In this document: piece by piece, positions 1 to 7,149 of the stretch | How positions within the stretch are numbered: position 1 is the stretch's first letter | Layout of the letters: each line of letters starts with the position of its first letter | Origin: Bacillota bacterium | GTDB taxonomy: Bacteria; Bacillota; Bacilli; Alicyclobacillales; SLC66 | Assembly: GCA_021846145.1 (NCBI GenBank) | Contig: JAJZCJ010000033.1 | Span: 1-17,552 of the forward strand | Reading direction: 5' to 3' | DNA length: 17,552 nt | Position numbers and translations under genes: made by a program | Notes under the pieces: generated by a model | Told to the model about the DNA's origin: nothing | Databases searched by the model: none | What the model saw: only the letters and a program-made list of their open reading frames with translations

Positions 1-633
1 GGCTTCAATATCATTGAGAATTTCGGCGGAGTGGTTCACAGCTCCCCGACTCTCTTCCGCTAGTTTGCGAATTTCTGATGCTACCACCGCGAATCCTTTG
101 CCTTCTACGCCAGCGCGCGCCGCTTCAATCGCTGCATTGAGTGACAAGAGGTTGGTCTGGGTCACTACATTTTGGAGAACATCGTGAATTCCCCGGATGC
201 GTTCCACTTGGCTTGCGAAATTCACGGTTTTTTCCTGAATTAAAGTGGATACCTGTGACATTTCCTCCATCAGTACTTCTGTTCCCTGGAGCGCGCTCAT
301 GACTTCTTGTGCGGCGACGAGCGTAGCGTTGCTTTGTTGCTGCATGTTTAACGAAGAGGCGACGATGGTCTGTGCTGTTTGCGAGATTTCTCCTGTCGAA
401 GTAGCCACAGACGAGAGTTCTTTCAGGGCGCTTTCACCGTTGATCCTGACATCTTCCTCTAAAGAGACAGATGTTTCGGCTATGCCCGATAGCACCTTCG
501 TGCTGCGGCGAATTTCTTTTGTGATGGCCGACAGCCGATCAAAAGCGACTTGTGACTCGAAAATCAAGGACTGAATTTTCTCAGTCTGGAAAGGCGGATT
601 AGGAGATTCTTTGTGTGTGAATTTATTCTTCAT
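1..633 (-). CDS. Soluble methyl-accepting chemotaxis protein, N-terminal part (C-terminus outside window)
   Basis: Cytoplasmic chemoreceptor that would relay a signal to CheA/CheW. The 211 visible residues contain the conserved hairpin-tip region of MCP signalling domains at about residues 157-190, with [17 protein letters not shown] followed by [18 protein letters not shown]. Residues 20-150 are a long heptad-rich helix. There is no hydrophobic segment and no periplasmic domain in the N-terminal 60 residues, so this is a soluble receptor, comparable in layout to Bacillus YfmS-type proteins (family knowledge). I chose the ATG at 633 because an AAGGGAAGG ribosome binding site lies 9 bases upstream; an ATG two codons earlier (639) is possible but too close to that site. 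The gene runs off the left edge, so any C-terminal sensor or zinc-binding domain cannot be seen. The family call is secure; the signal sensed is unknown. Confidence 0.93.
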   Translation of the reverse strand, partial: MKNKFTHKESPNPPFQTEKIQSLIFESQVAFDRLSAITKEIRRSTKVLSGIAETSVSLEEDVRINGESALKELSSVATSTGEISQTAQTIVASSLNMQQQSNATLVAAQEVMSALQGTEVLMEEMSQVSTLIQEKTVNFASQVERIRGIHDVLQNVVTQTNLLSLNAAIEAARAGVEGKGFAVVASEIRKLAEESRGAVNHSAEILNDIEA

Positions 634-891
634 CGTCATCAACCTTCCCTTTTGGTATTTCGTGTTATATTATCTTACATCGTATTGCCTGTTTAAATCA
701 AATATCCCTGTAACCAGCTAGTTATACAGAAAAATATAACGCGATAAGTAATTATATATGACACAATAGGGTTTGTGCTTGAGTAGGGGGCCTAGTGGTG
801 AAGTCACACATTTGTGGTCTAATTCAAGTGGAATTTCTCGTTTCTCTATATCCGCTTTATTGACTGAGGACTAACGCCGAATAACGCAAGA

Positions 892-920
892 GGGATCCCG
901 CGATTGTAATTCGGGGTCCC
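892..920. repeat. Hairpin, 9-bp GC-rich stem with 11-nt loop
   Basis: GGGATCCCG at 892-900 pairs with CGGGGTCCC at 912-920, allowing one G-T wobble, around an 11-nt loop. No T run follows on either strand, so it is not a standard terminator. The -35 box of the downstream promoter (904-909) lies in its loop, so it could be a cruciform or a second binding site upstream of the hicB-like gene. Its role is unknown. Confidence 0.55.
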
Positions 921-932
921 ATACAATATAAT
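904..932 (+). promoter_or_regulatory. Predicted sigma-A promoter of the HicB-Uma2 gene
   Basis: The -35 box TTGTAA (904-909, four of six consensus bases) is separated by exactly 17 bp from a perfect -10 box TATAAT (927-932). The start codon lies about 60 bases downstream. The -10 box is inside the left half of a palindrome (924-948), the usual arrangement for a repressed promoter. Confidence 0.65.
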
Positions 933-948
933 ATCGTATATGATATTG
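924..948. promoter_or_regulatory. Imperfect palindromic operator over the -10 box, probable autoregulatory site
   Basis: The left half CAATAT-A-ATAT (924-934) mirrors the right half ATAT-G-ATATTG (938-948) around CGT. The match is 10 of 11 positions per arm. It covers the -10 box. HicB-type antitoxins commonly repress their own promoter through a DNA-binding C-terminal part (family knowledge), and the downstream protein has such a part, so self-repression is the natural inference. AT-rich sequence makes partial palindromes easier by chance. Confidence 0.5.
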
Positions 949-993
949 CTCGGCGCGAGTCATTGACATCCTCAGCCAAAAGGGGTGGATTTG

Positions 994-1971
994 ATGAAGA
1001 AGGATTTGGATTATTATATGTCTCTACCATATGTGATCATGGTGATTCCTGATCCGCGATCGGGAGGCTATGTTGCAAAGATCAACGAGTTACCCGGATG
1101 CATTACGCAAGCGGAGACGCTACCTGAATTAATGAATATGATTCAAGATGCCAAGCGTTGCTGGTTAGATGGTGCCCTACAGGGTGGCATTGAAATTCCT
1201 GAGTCAACTGATTTAACTGATGCTGAACCCAGCAAATTTCTTTTGCGTTTACCCAAATCACTGCAACGTGATTTGGCTGCCAGAGCAAAATTGGAGGGGG
1301 TTAGTCTTAACCAGTACATGCTATACCAGCTTGCACGTTCAATGGGACTTTATCACAAAGGGGGAAGTATAACCATGCCGGAAAAAAAGGCCTCTGCTGC
1401 AACGGGATATACGTTTGGTCGTTGCCTAGAAGAATTTCCTGACGAACGCTTTGAACTGATCGATGGAACTGTTTTCATGACACCGCCACCATCGTATCGT
1501 CATCAAGATATATCGTCCAATTTGGTTGGAGAACTGTGGTCGTTCTTGCGAAAATCAAAAAAGGATTGTCGGGTCTATCATGCGCCTACGGGTTTGTTTT
1601 TTGAGGATCACGGCAAGGATTTAAAAAAGGAAAAAGGTTATGTTGAACCGGATATTTTTATTACGTGTTCAAACGTGCGTACTGATGGCTTTGTCGTTGG
1701 GGTGCCTCATCTTATCATTGAAATCTTGTCACCGTCAACGAGCAAACATGACAAGGTTGTAAAACTAAACTTATATCAAAAAAACAAGGTTCGTGAATAT
1801 TGGATCATTGATCCCTTGAATGAAATCATTGACGTTTACAAATTACTGGATGAACACTATCAGTTCCCGACCACTTATACAAAAGAAGACTCCCTTGTAT
1901 TCGTGTTGGACAAAGCAGATCAAGACGGTGAAGATGAAACCGTTATTCAGCTACAAACAGTTTTTAGTTGA
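994..1971 (+). CDS. HicB antitoxin-like domain fused to a Uma2-family PD-(D/E)XK nuclease
   Basis: A 325-residue protein in two parts. Residues 1-118 match HicB antitoxins: the HicB fold (YVIMVIPDPRSGGYVAKINELPGC, broken here as YVIMVIPD then GGYVAKINELPGC at 13-36, with the WLDGAL segment near 57-62) and a ribbon-helix-helix-like tail (KFLLRLPKSLQRDLAARA, then GVSLNQYML, 81-110). Residues 128-325 match Uma2/DUF820 endonuclease-like proteins: ERFELIDG (151-158), RHQDIS (169-174), EPD (218-220), HLIIEILSPSTS (239-250), K257 and REYWIIDP (267-274). The D220, E243 and K257 candidates for the PD-(D/E)XK site are present. I chose ATG 994 over GTG 985 because AGGGG at 981-985 lies 8 bases upstream. 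A strong GGGGGA and an ATG at 1375 fall exactly at the domain junction, so a separate 198-residue Uma2 protein may also be made. No hicA is visible nearby. Domain calls are firm; the biological role is unknown. Confidence 0.88.
   Translation: MKKDLDYYMSLPYVIMVIPDPRSGGYVAKINELPGCITQAETLPELMNMIQDAKRCWLDGALQGGIEIPESTDLTDAEPSKFLLRLPKSLQRDLAARAKLEGVSLNQYMLYQLARSMGLYHKGGSITMPEKKASAATGYTFGRCLEEFPDERFELIDGTVFMTPPPSYRHQDISSNLVGELWSFLRKSKKDCRVYHAPTGLFFEDHGKDLKKEKGYVEPDIFITCSNVRTDGFVVGVPHLIIEILSPSTSKHDKVVKLNLYQKNKVREYWIIDPLNEIIDVYKLLDEHYQFPTTYTKEDSLVFVLDKADQDGEDETVIQLQTVFS
1360..1377 (+). promoter_or_regulatory. Internal ribosome binding site and ATG inside the fused gene
   Basis: GGGGGA (1360-1365) lies 9 bases before an in-frame ATG (1375-1377). 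The protein from this ATG would be 198 residues and begin MPEKKASA, the normal length and start style of stand-alone Uma2 proteins. The site is read through as the linker HKGGSIT in the long product. This suggests two products from one frame, or a recent loss of a stop codon between two formerly separate genes. Confidence 0.6.
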
Positions 1972-2049
1972 TGCTGGCCTTAAGTACGCAATTAATTTGG
2001 TAGAATAATGGCTATTTCGGTTATCGAATAATAATTGGGAGGCGGTATT

Positions 2050-3051
2050 ATGAACAAGCAAACGCTAGGACAAACAGGCCCATTGGTTTCGAGGATGGGA
2101 CTTGGTTGCATGGGAATGTCGGGAATGTATGGCCAGGCAGACCGAAAGGAAAGCATTGCGACTATCCATTCAGCGTTGGAAGCTGGCATCAATCTGCTTG
2201 ACACCGGGGATTTTTACGGAATGGGCCATAATGAATTGCTGATCGCGGAGGCGCTGCGGGAACGCTCCCGCGAGGATGTCGTGATCAGCGTCAAATTTGG
2301 TGGGATGCGCACCCCTACAGGTGTGTTTATTGGGCAGGATTGTCGGCCCGAAGCGGTGAAAAATTTTCTCGCCTATTCATTAACTCGTCTCGGTACCGAT
2401 TACATTGATATCTATCGGCCTGCGCGTGTTGATCAAAATGTGCCCATTGAAGAAACGGTTGGTGCCATTGCGCAAATGGTTCAGGCCGGTTATGTGCGCC
2501 ACATTGGGCTGTCAGAGATGAGCGCAAAAACGCTGCGCCGGGCGCACAAGGTTCATCCGATCACTGATGTGCAAATCGAATATTCGCTGTTTTCCCGCGG
2601 TATCGAGGCGGAAATTCTGCCTGCCGCCCGGGAACTTGGTGTAGGAATTACGGCTTACGGCGTTCTTTCGCGTGGCTTACTGGGATCCAACTGGTCAAAA
2701 GAGAAAGCGTTAAAGGGTGATATTCGCGGCGGGATGCCCCGTTTCCAAGGGGAAAACCTGGAGACTAATCTGAAGCTGATCGATGCGCTAAGGGTGATTG
2801 CACAGGAAAAAGAGGTGACCCTCGCCGAACTTAGCATTGCTTGGGTGCTGGCGCAAGGGGTGGATATTGTGCCGCTGATTGGTGCCAGACGACGTGATCA
2901 ATTCAGTGAGGCGTTGTCTGCGCATGCATTGATCCTCAATGAAGATGATCTGGCGCGCATTGAACAGGCGGTTCCTTCGCAGGCGGTGGCAGGTGACCGG
3001 TATGCGGCGATCCAAATGGCGCACCTTGATAGCGAACGGACAGGACAATAA
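2050..3051 (+). CDS. Aldo/keto reductase (intact, atypical tetrad)
   Basis: A 333-residue NAD(P)H-dependent oxidoreductase of the aldo/keto reductase superfamily, a cytoplasmic (beta/alpha)8 barrel. Visible features are the N-terminal TLGQTGPLVSRMGLGCMGMSG, the LLDTGDFYG motif with D51 and Y56, SVKFGG with K82, DYIDIYRPARVD around 118-128, YVRHIGLSEM, and the cofactor-binding IVPLIGARRRDQF near the C-terminus. The catalytic His normally found in the YxxHRxD segment is replaced (A125 in RPARVD); a subgroup of the family is known to carry this PAR variant. The ATG at 2050 is preceded by GGGAGG at 2037-2042 with 7-base spacing; an upstream GTG/ATG-like extension would read through the ribosome binding site. 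It is followed directly by a damaged second aldo/keto reductase. The substrate is not predictable. Confidence 0.93.
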   Translation: MNKQTLGQTGPLVSRMGLGCMGMSGMYGQADRKESIATIHSALEAGINLLDTGDFYGMGHNELLIAEALRERSREDVVISVKFGGMRTPTGVFIGQDCRPEAVKNFLAYSLTRLGTDYIDIYRPARVDQNVPIEETVGAIAQMVQAGYVRHIGLSEMSAKTLRRAHKVHPITDVQIEYSLFSRGIEAEILPAARELGVGITAYGVLSRGLLGSNWSKEKALKGDIRGGMPRFQGENLETNLKLIDALRVIAQEKEVTLAELSIAWVLAQGVDIVPLIGARRRDQFSEALSAHALILNEDDLARIEQAVPSQAVAGDRYAAIQMAHLDSERTGQ

Positions 3052-3052
3052 A

Positions 3053-3745
3053 TTGGCTTGGCAATTTGGTGGTGAGTGGGGGCGGGATTTTTTCCAGAAC
3101 GAGGCGGATGTCATTCTTGATCGCGCCCACGAAGAAGGCATTAATTTGATTGATACGGCAGAGTGCTACGGCAACCATTTGTCGGAGTCATTTATTGGCG
3201 ATTACCTCTCACGCCGTAACCGTACAGACTGGGTATTGGCCACGAAATTCGGTCACGCGTTTAGTGGTCATCTTGAGCGTGAGCAATTGTGGAAGCCGAA
3301 TGATGTCCTGCGCCAACTGGAAGATTCTCTTCGGGCATTGAAGACGGACTACATTGACCTTTATCAGTTTCATTCCGGTACGGATGAGGTGTTCGATCAG
3401 GACGACCTGTGGACGATGCTGGACAAGCAGGTGCAGTCAGGGAAAATCCGCCATCTTGGCACGTCCATTGGCAGTAACGACAATCTCCATCAAACCGAAG
3501 CGTCCAGTCACATCGGTTCTAAAGCGATTCAGGTGGTGTATAACCGGCTGGATCGCAAGCCGGAGGAGCGGGTTTTCCCGGTTTGCTTGGAACAGAATCT
3601 GGGGGTATTAGCTCGGGTGCCGCTGGCCAGCGGCTATCTGAGCGGGAAATACAAGCCTGGCGCGGTGTTTCCCGCAAACGATGTGCGTAATCGCCATAAT
3701 TCTGATGATACGCCTGAACCTCTAAATTTATCCATGGGGTTCTAA
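3053..3745 (+). pseudogene. Second aldo/keto reductase, truncated at both ends
   Basis: The open frame from TTG 3053 encodes about 230 residues of a different aldo/keto reductase subgroup. It starts abruptly at LAWQFGGEWG, which in full-length relatives follows about 20 residues of N-terminal strand and the GLG segment; these are missing. The tetrad is intact: D34 and Y39 in LIDTAECYG, K65 in ATKFGH, H107 in LYQFHSG. It ends after SGYLSGKYKPGAVFPANDVR; the last codons come from the right end of an IS605-type element, so the final ~70-80 residues of the barrel are lost. The frame begins only two bases past the stop of the preceding reductase, with AGGA at 3042-3045, so it might still be translated by coupling, but the barrel is incomplete and a functional enzyme is unlikely. 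Confidence 0.82.
3716..3742 (-). mobile_element. Right-end hairpin of an IS605-family element
   Basis: GAACCTC (3716-3722) and GGGGTTC (3736-3742) form a short stem around an AT-rich loop that itself contains the palindrome TAAATTTA. On the tnpB strand this lies 8 bases past the tnpB stop codon and ends in GGTTCA, the position and style of subterminal right-end hairpins in IS200/IS605 elements (family knowledge). The aldo/keto reductase frame breaks here, marking the insertion border at about 3714-3716. Confidence 0.5.
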
Positions 3746-3749
3746 AAGC

Positions 3750-4625
3750 CTATACCGTTGCACTCTCGTGGGTTCTCACGTTAGCTTTCACCTTCGCTAC
3801 ACCATCCCACGCCTTATGTTCAGGCAGACTCTCTTTTTCAGACGACCCGCTCTGACTCCGATATGTACCGAAGGAGGTTGGCACTGGCCTTCCACTCGCA
3901 GGTTGGTTTTGCACTCGTCGCCAAGCCGTCCGCAGGAGCGGTTCCGACTCGTAGGCCTTGTCCACTTGGAGCCGATCTTCTTCCACGTGCTTTGCTAGGT
4001 ACGCACTGAACAAGTCCCGTTGCATGACCACACCGCATTCACAATCATGAACACGTTCGGATAACGTTTTCTTGTGCTTCCTTTCACAAATACACGTTTG
4101 TGACAATGCCGTGTGATACGTGCTGAATTCTTCGACCTGCCCGCCAGCACTTTCAGCCTTGCGGGTGAGGATCGATAAAAACGTTTTTGGGGCGCGAATA
4201 CCGATGGAACGGCCAAACATCTTTTGAAACGCTTTGTAGCTCAGTTTTTCTGTTTTAATTTTTGCACCAATGGCAATCACTTCATTCGCCAGTTGACCGT
4301 GCAATGTCTTGCGATGCGCCGCTTCCCGACGATGCAATTCACGCAGTACTGCTTCGGTGTCTCGTTGATGCTGGCTTTTCTTGGTGGGGTGTTTGCCTTT
4401 AATGGCACGCCCCTTTTCATCAAAACAGTCGGGATTGTTCGCCCTTCGTTGCCGGTCTTGCTTGCGTTGGAGCTTGCGAATGCGGCGGTGACCTCGCACA
4501 ACCGCTTCCGCAAACAAGTCTAACTCAGCCTTGGTATCACCTACAATGGCAATCGTAGAAGGCCCGATATCGAGACCGACTGTTTCATTGCCGATGAGTG
4601 TGAGTTCTTGTGTCGTTAAAGGTGC
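3750..4625 (-). pseudogene. tnpB: tnpB of an IS605-family element, 5'-truncated
   Basis: TnpB is the RNA-guided RuvC-type nuclease that accompanies IS200/IS605 elements. The open frame holds 291 codons covering the RuvC part: VGLDIGPSTIAIVG with the first Asp, the arginine-rich helix HRRIRKLQRKQDRQRRANNP, IKTEKLSYKAFQKMFGRSIG with the central Glu, a zinc ribbon (CIC ... CEC) and QRDLFSAYLA with the last Asp. All three catalytic acidic residues are therefore present. The N-terminal bridge and REC-like part, roughly 180 or more residues, is absent: an in-frame TAA lies at 4626-4628, with no ATG after it. A start at TTG 4517 would omit the first catalytic Asp. Upstream on the same strand the unrelated gene 4649-5320 begins 23 bases away, so the break is a deletion border. 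The C-terminal tail (NQPASGRPVPTSFG) resembles relatives from memory. Probably inactive. Confidence 0.85.
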
Positions 4626-4648
4626 TTAAACGCAAGAAAGGATTAGAT

Positions 4649-5320
4649 TCATGCCACCCAATAGTCAATTTCTTGACCGTCTGGGGTGACTAGCTGAACC
4701 ACATTTGGTTCCTTTCTTGTCTTCGGTTGTGATGACGGCACGTCTGCTGTATTGATTGTAAAGACGTTAAGCCCAGTTCTCTGCGGTTTGGCTACGATTA
4801 CGATTTGATTTCCGTATGAGTAGACTCTTTTGACTTCGACTTGCATCACAACAAACATCATTTTATCAAATGCTTTTTTCTCTAACGCAGGAACCTGCTG
4901 CATCTCTTGTGCAATACCCACGTCATGAATGAAGTTGTAATAAATGCCTGCAGTTATGTAAGAAGCGTATGTACGATGAAGAGCATAGTGAATTCTGGTT
5001 TTTGGATTGCTCCAACGTCCTCCAGCGACTGAAGGACTCCAATAAGTTCGATACACTGGTCGTTCCCAGTTCGGAACATGCAACACTGTATCAGAGGGGA
5101 TGTGTTTTCCCTGACGGATTACTTGTAGTGGGGATACCAAGGACGATATAACGTGCTGGGTATAGGGAGGGCGGAAATACTCGGAATCCAGCATGTCCCG
5201 CTGCTGTTGATGAGAAAACACGGGTTCATTCGAAGTCGTCTCAGAAAAAACTGGTTTTAGAAACACACCGAATGAAACCATAATCATCAGGCACATCAAG
5301 AAGATCGGCTTTTTATGCAC
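4649..5320 (-). CDS. Secreted protein of unknown function
   Basis: I do not recognise this 223-residue protein. It starts best at GTG 5320 (reading MHKKP), with GGGGG 8 bases upstream; a TTG at 5335 would place the ribosome binding site inside the gene. Residues 1-25 form a typical signal peptide: KK, a hydrophobic core IFLMCLMIMVSFGVFL, and a plausible signal peptidase I site after PVFS. The mature part has no further membrane segment, is rich in aromatic and charged residues (YFRPPYTQHVIS, NWERPVYRTYWSPS) and ends near TPDGQEIDYWVA. It is expected at the outer cell surface or in the medium. Its 5' end overlaps by 6 bases the head-to-head creatininase pseudogene, and the tnpB relic follows 23 bases downstream, so its neighbourhood has been rearranged. 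Confidence 0.7.
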   Translation of the reverse strand: MHKKPIFLMCLMIMVSFGVFLKPVFSETTSNEPVFSHQQQRDMLDSEYFRPPYTQHVISSLVSPLQVIRQGKHIPSDTVLHVPNWERPVYRTYWSPSVAGGRWSNPKTRIHYALHRTYASYITAGIYYNFIHDVGIAQEMQQVPALEKKAFDKMMFVVMQVEVKRVYSYGNQIVIVAKPQRTGLNVFTINTADVPSSQPKTRKEPNVVQLVTPDGQEIDYWVA

Positions 5321-5982
5321 ATCAGATACCCCCAAAAAACAACGTTTGAGGGTAGTGTGTCCAGTTTATTGGATGACTCGTCTCTTTCTTTAAGCGGCAT
5401 AGATACTGCAGTCATTCCAATTGGTGCAACTGAACAATTTGGTCCTTATCTTCCAATGCATTTGGATACCTTAATTGCCGAACTATATGCTACTGAGTAT
5501 GGCAAAGCTTTAAATGCTTATGTTTTACCAGTGCTACCTTTTAACACTTCAGAGGAGCACACGGCATTGAAAGGTACTGTAACAGTGAGCCCCCAAATTA
5601 TTAGTGCCTTTGTAGAGGAGATCATTGTAAACCTGAGGCGACAAGGTTTTAAAAAGTTTCTCATTGTGTCTGGTCATGGTGGTTCGTATTGGATTGGATC
5701 ATTCATTAAACACATTAACTACGTATATCAGGACATTGTGGTCATTCACCCTCACCATCAACCGAACGCTTGGGATGATGCCGTTAAAGCGGCAGGGTTT
5801 GAAAGAAGAAATGAAATTCATGGTGGATTGATTGGGGTTATTTCGTTTCAGGTCAATATTCAACTGAGGAGTTGGCGGAAAAGGGTAGGAAATTGTGGAT
5901 GACTCTAATCCATAAAAATTGTGATGGTCTAAAGGAACACATTGAAGAAGCGTATTCGATGAAGACTGGGCAACATTCATAG
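5315..5982 (+). pseudogene. Creatininase-family amidohydrolase, frameshifted with internal deletion
   Basis: Similar to the creatininase/MftE family of metal-dependent amidases: VIPIGATEQFGPYLPMHLDTLIAE near residues 34-57, LPVLPFNTSEEHTALKGTVTVSP, and FKKFLIVSGHGGSYW. The first frame reads to EIHGG (about residue 171) and then turns to nonsense, stopping at 5902. The C-terminus continues one frame back as IDWGYFVSGQYSTEELAEKGRK and ends at 5980-5982. The joined product would be about 220 residues; the segment between the EIHGG and the SGQYSTEELAEKG parts, which in relatives holds the ETSLML-like block, is missing. The metal-binding EQHG of active members reads EQFG here, so a ligand His is lost as well. 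The start ATG 5315 has only a weak ribosome binding site (AAGAAG) and overlaps the divergent gene. Clearly a decayed gene. Confidence 0.8.
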
Positions 5983-6209
5983 ACGTCCATCAAGAAGGAA
6001 TTTGTTCCTTAAATACATAAATATACATTGCTAGCTTAACGCTGTTGCATCGCTCTCGGATCGAAGTGTTCCATAGCAACCAGAACGAGAACGCACGAAT
6101 AATGGTAGTCTGTAAGCGTGATTTGGAATATTTGTTACGACACCATGATACGGTGGGGGGCATAGGTTCGATTTGTCTTCCTGAGCCCATAGATCCTCAT
6201 ACTGTCATC
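5983..6209. other. Gap upstream of arsM, no gene seen
   Basis: A small 6-bp hairpin (AAGGAA 5995-6000 with TTCCTT 6005-6010) follows the creatininase relic, but without a T run. The 17-mer AAATACATAAATATACA at 6011-6027 recurs with one change at 12112-12128. The open frame that runs through this gap into arsM encodes no recognisable protein, and arsM has a much better start at 6297. Confidence 0.55.
6011..6027. repeat. 17-mer repeat, copy 1
   Basis: AAATACATAAATATACA, matching 16 of 17 bases at 12112-12128. The match does not extend on either side. Both copies lie in non-coding sequence just after a small hairpin. It could be a shared element end or a chance match in AT-rich sequence. Confidence 0.3.
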
Positions 6210-6240
6210 TTGACTATATCGAAAAAAATAGATATAGTCA
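6210..6240 (+). promoter_or_regulatory. arsM promoter embedded in a perfect inverted repeat (probable ArsR operator)
   Basis: TGACTATATC (6211-6220) and GATATAGTCA (6231-6240) form a perfect 10-bp inverted repeat with a 10-bp A-rich centre. The same bases form an excellent sigma-A promoter: -35 TTGACT (6210-6215), 17-bp spacing, -10 TATAGT (6233-6238). A dimeric repressor bound here would block RNA polymerase directly. An ArsR/SmtB-family gene is the second gene of the unit, so arsenic-relieved autorepression is the natural inference. Confidence 0.8.
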
Positions 6241-6296
6241 CTTCATCTAAATTTACCGATGTAACGAAGTTGATAAAAGTTGAGGAGGCTAAAACG

Positions 6297-7085
6297 ATGA
6301 ATCAGGCTCAAAACGATGAAATCCGTCAAAACGTGCGCAATCGGTACCAACAAATTGCTGAGCAAGATGGAGGCTTTGAATCTAATAGCGGATGCTGCTG
6401 CGGATCGTCTACTGGTTATGATGAAGAATCGGCAAAAATGGGATATTCTGCAGATGAATTAGCTACGGTTCCAGAAGGAGCGAATTTAGGACTTGGTTGC
6501 GGTAATCCACAAGCGATTGCAGCTCTGAAACCAGGTGAAACGGTTTTGGATCTTGGCAGCGGCGGTGGATTTGACTGCTTCCTTGCTGCAAGGCAAGTTG
6601 GTGACAGTGGGTACGTGATTGGAGTCGATATGACACCCGCAATGATCAGTCGCGCACGAAAAAACGCTGTCACGGGTCAATTTTCCAATACTGAATTTCG
6701 TTTAGGGGAAATTGAGCATTTACCTGTTGGCGATAATTCCGTCGATGTTTTGATTTCGAACTGCGTGATCAATTTATCACCCGATAAACCACAGGTTCTG
6801 AGTGAGGCATTCCGTGTCTTGAAGCCGGGCGGTCGGCTGGCTATTTCGGATATCGTAACAACAGCGGAATTACCGGAGCAAATTAAGCAAGACGTGAACG
6901 CTCTAGCAGGGTGCATTTCCGGAGCCTCCAGCATTTTGCAACTTCAAACTATGTTGATGCAAGCTGGTTTCGAGAAGATTGAAATTGAACCTAAAGACGA
7001 ATCACGGTACTTCATCAAAGATTGGATTCCAGGAACGAACATTGACGACTACATTGTGTCTGCAGTAATTAAGGCAGTAAAATAG
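6297..7085 (+). CDS. arsM: Arsenite S-adenosylmethionine methyltransferase ArsM
   Basis: Methylates As(III) using S-adenosylmethionine, producing methylated and volatile arsenicals; cytoplasmic. The 262-residue protein has the SAM-binding motif VLDLGSGGGFDCF (83-95) and the acidic IGVDMTPAMI (108-117). The three cysteines that bind arsenic in ArsM enzymes are present: C68 in LGLGCGNP, C156 in ISNCVINL, and C206 in LAGCISGA. An additional CCC run at 33-35 lies in the N-terminal segment, as in many bacterial ArsM proteins. The start ATG 6297 has GAGGAGG at 6282-6288, 8 bases upstream; frame extension further upstream would cross the promoter. The arsR-like gene follows 64 bases later in the same direction, so the two form a small arsenic-response unit. 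No arsenite pump or arsenate reductase is visible in the window. Confidence 0.95.
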   Translation: MNQAQNDEIRQNVRNRYQQIAEQDGGFESNSGCCCGSSTGYDEESAKMGYSADELATVPEGANLGLGCGNPQAIAALKPGETVLDLGSGGGFDCFLAARQVGDSGYVIGVDMTPAMISRARKNAVTGQFSNTEFRLGEIEHLPVGDNSVDVLISNCVINLSPDKPQVLSEAFRVLKPGGRLAISDIVTTAELPEQIKQDVNALAGCISGASSILQLQTMLMQAGFEKIEIEPKDESRYFIKDWIPGTNIDDYIVSAVIKAVK

Positions 7086-7149
7086 CTGACGGAGTCTTCC
7101 GAGTCGTGTTATCGGCTCTCGTTAAGTATTGTGAAGTTAGGTGATTTTC

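Larger units (their letters stand above)
634..993. other. Intergenic region between the divergent chemoreceptor and hicB-uma2 genes
   Basis: No convincing gene is seen in this 360-base AT-rich stretch. Its right part carries the promoter (904-932), an imperfect palindrome (924-948) and a GC-rich hairpin (892-920) described separately. A TTGACATCCTC string at 962-972 resembles the end sequence common in IS605-family elements (family memory), but no matching hairpin end or partner is visible, so I do not call an element. No clear sigma-D type promoter for the chemoreceptor could be fitted. Confidence 0.6.

Noticed and set aside
245..574. A plus-strand open frame of 109 codons inside the chemoreceptor gene
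   Set aside because: Shadow of the chemoreceptor on the other strand; low-complexity Ser/Ala/Cys-rich translation without family features.
962..990. IS605-like end sequence (TTGACATCCTC) upstream of the HicB-Uma2 gene
   Set aside because: Only the short string matches; no clean hairpin follows and no second end or transposase is paired with it.
6045..6296. An 84-codon extension of arsM upstream of ATG 6297
   Set aside because: It crosses the promoter and operator, has no ribosome binding site, and resembles no protein; ATG 6297 has an ideal GAGGAGG.
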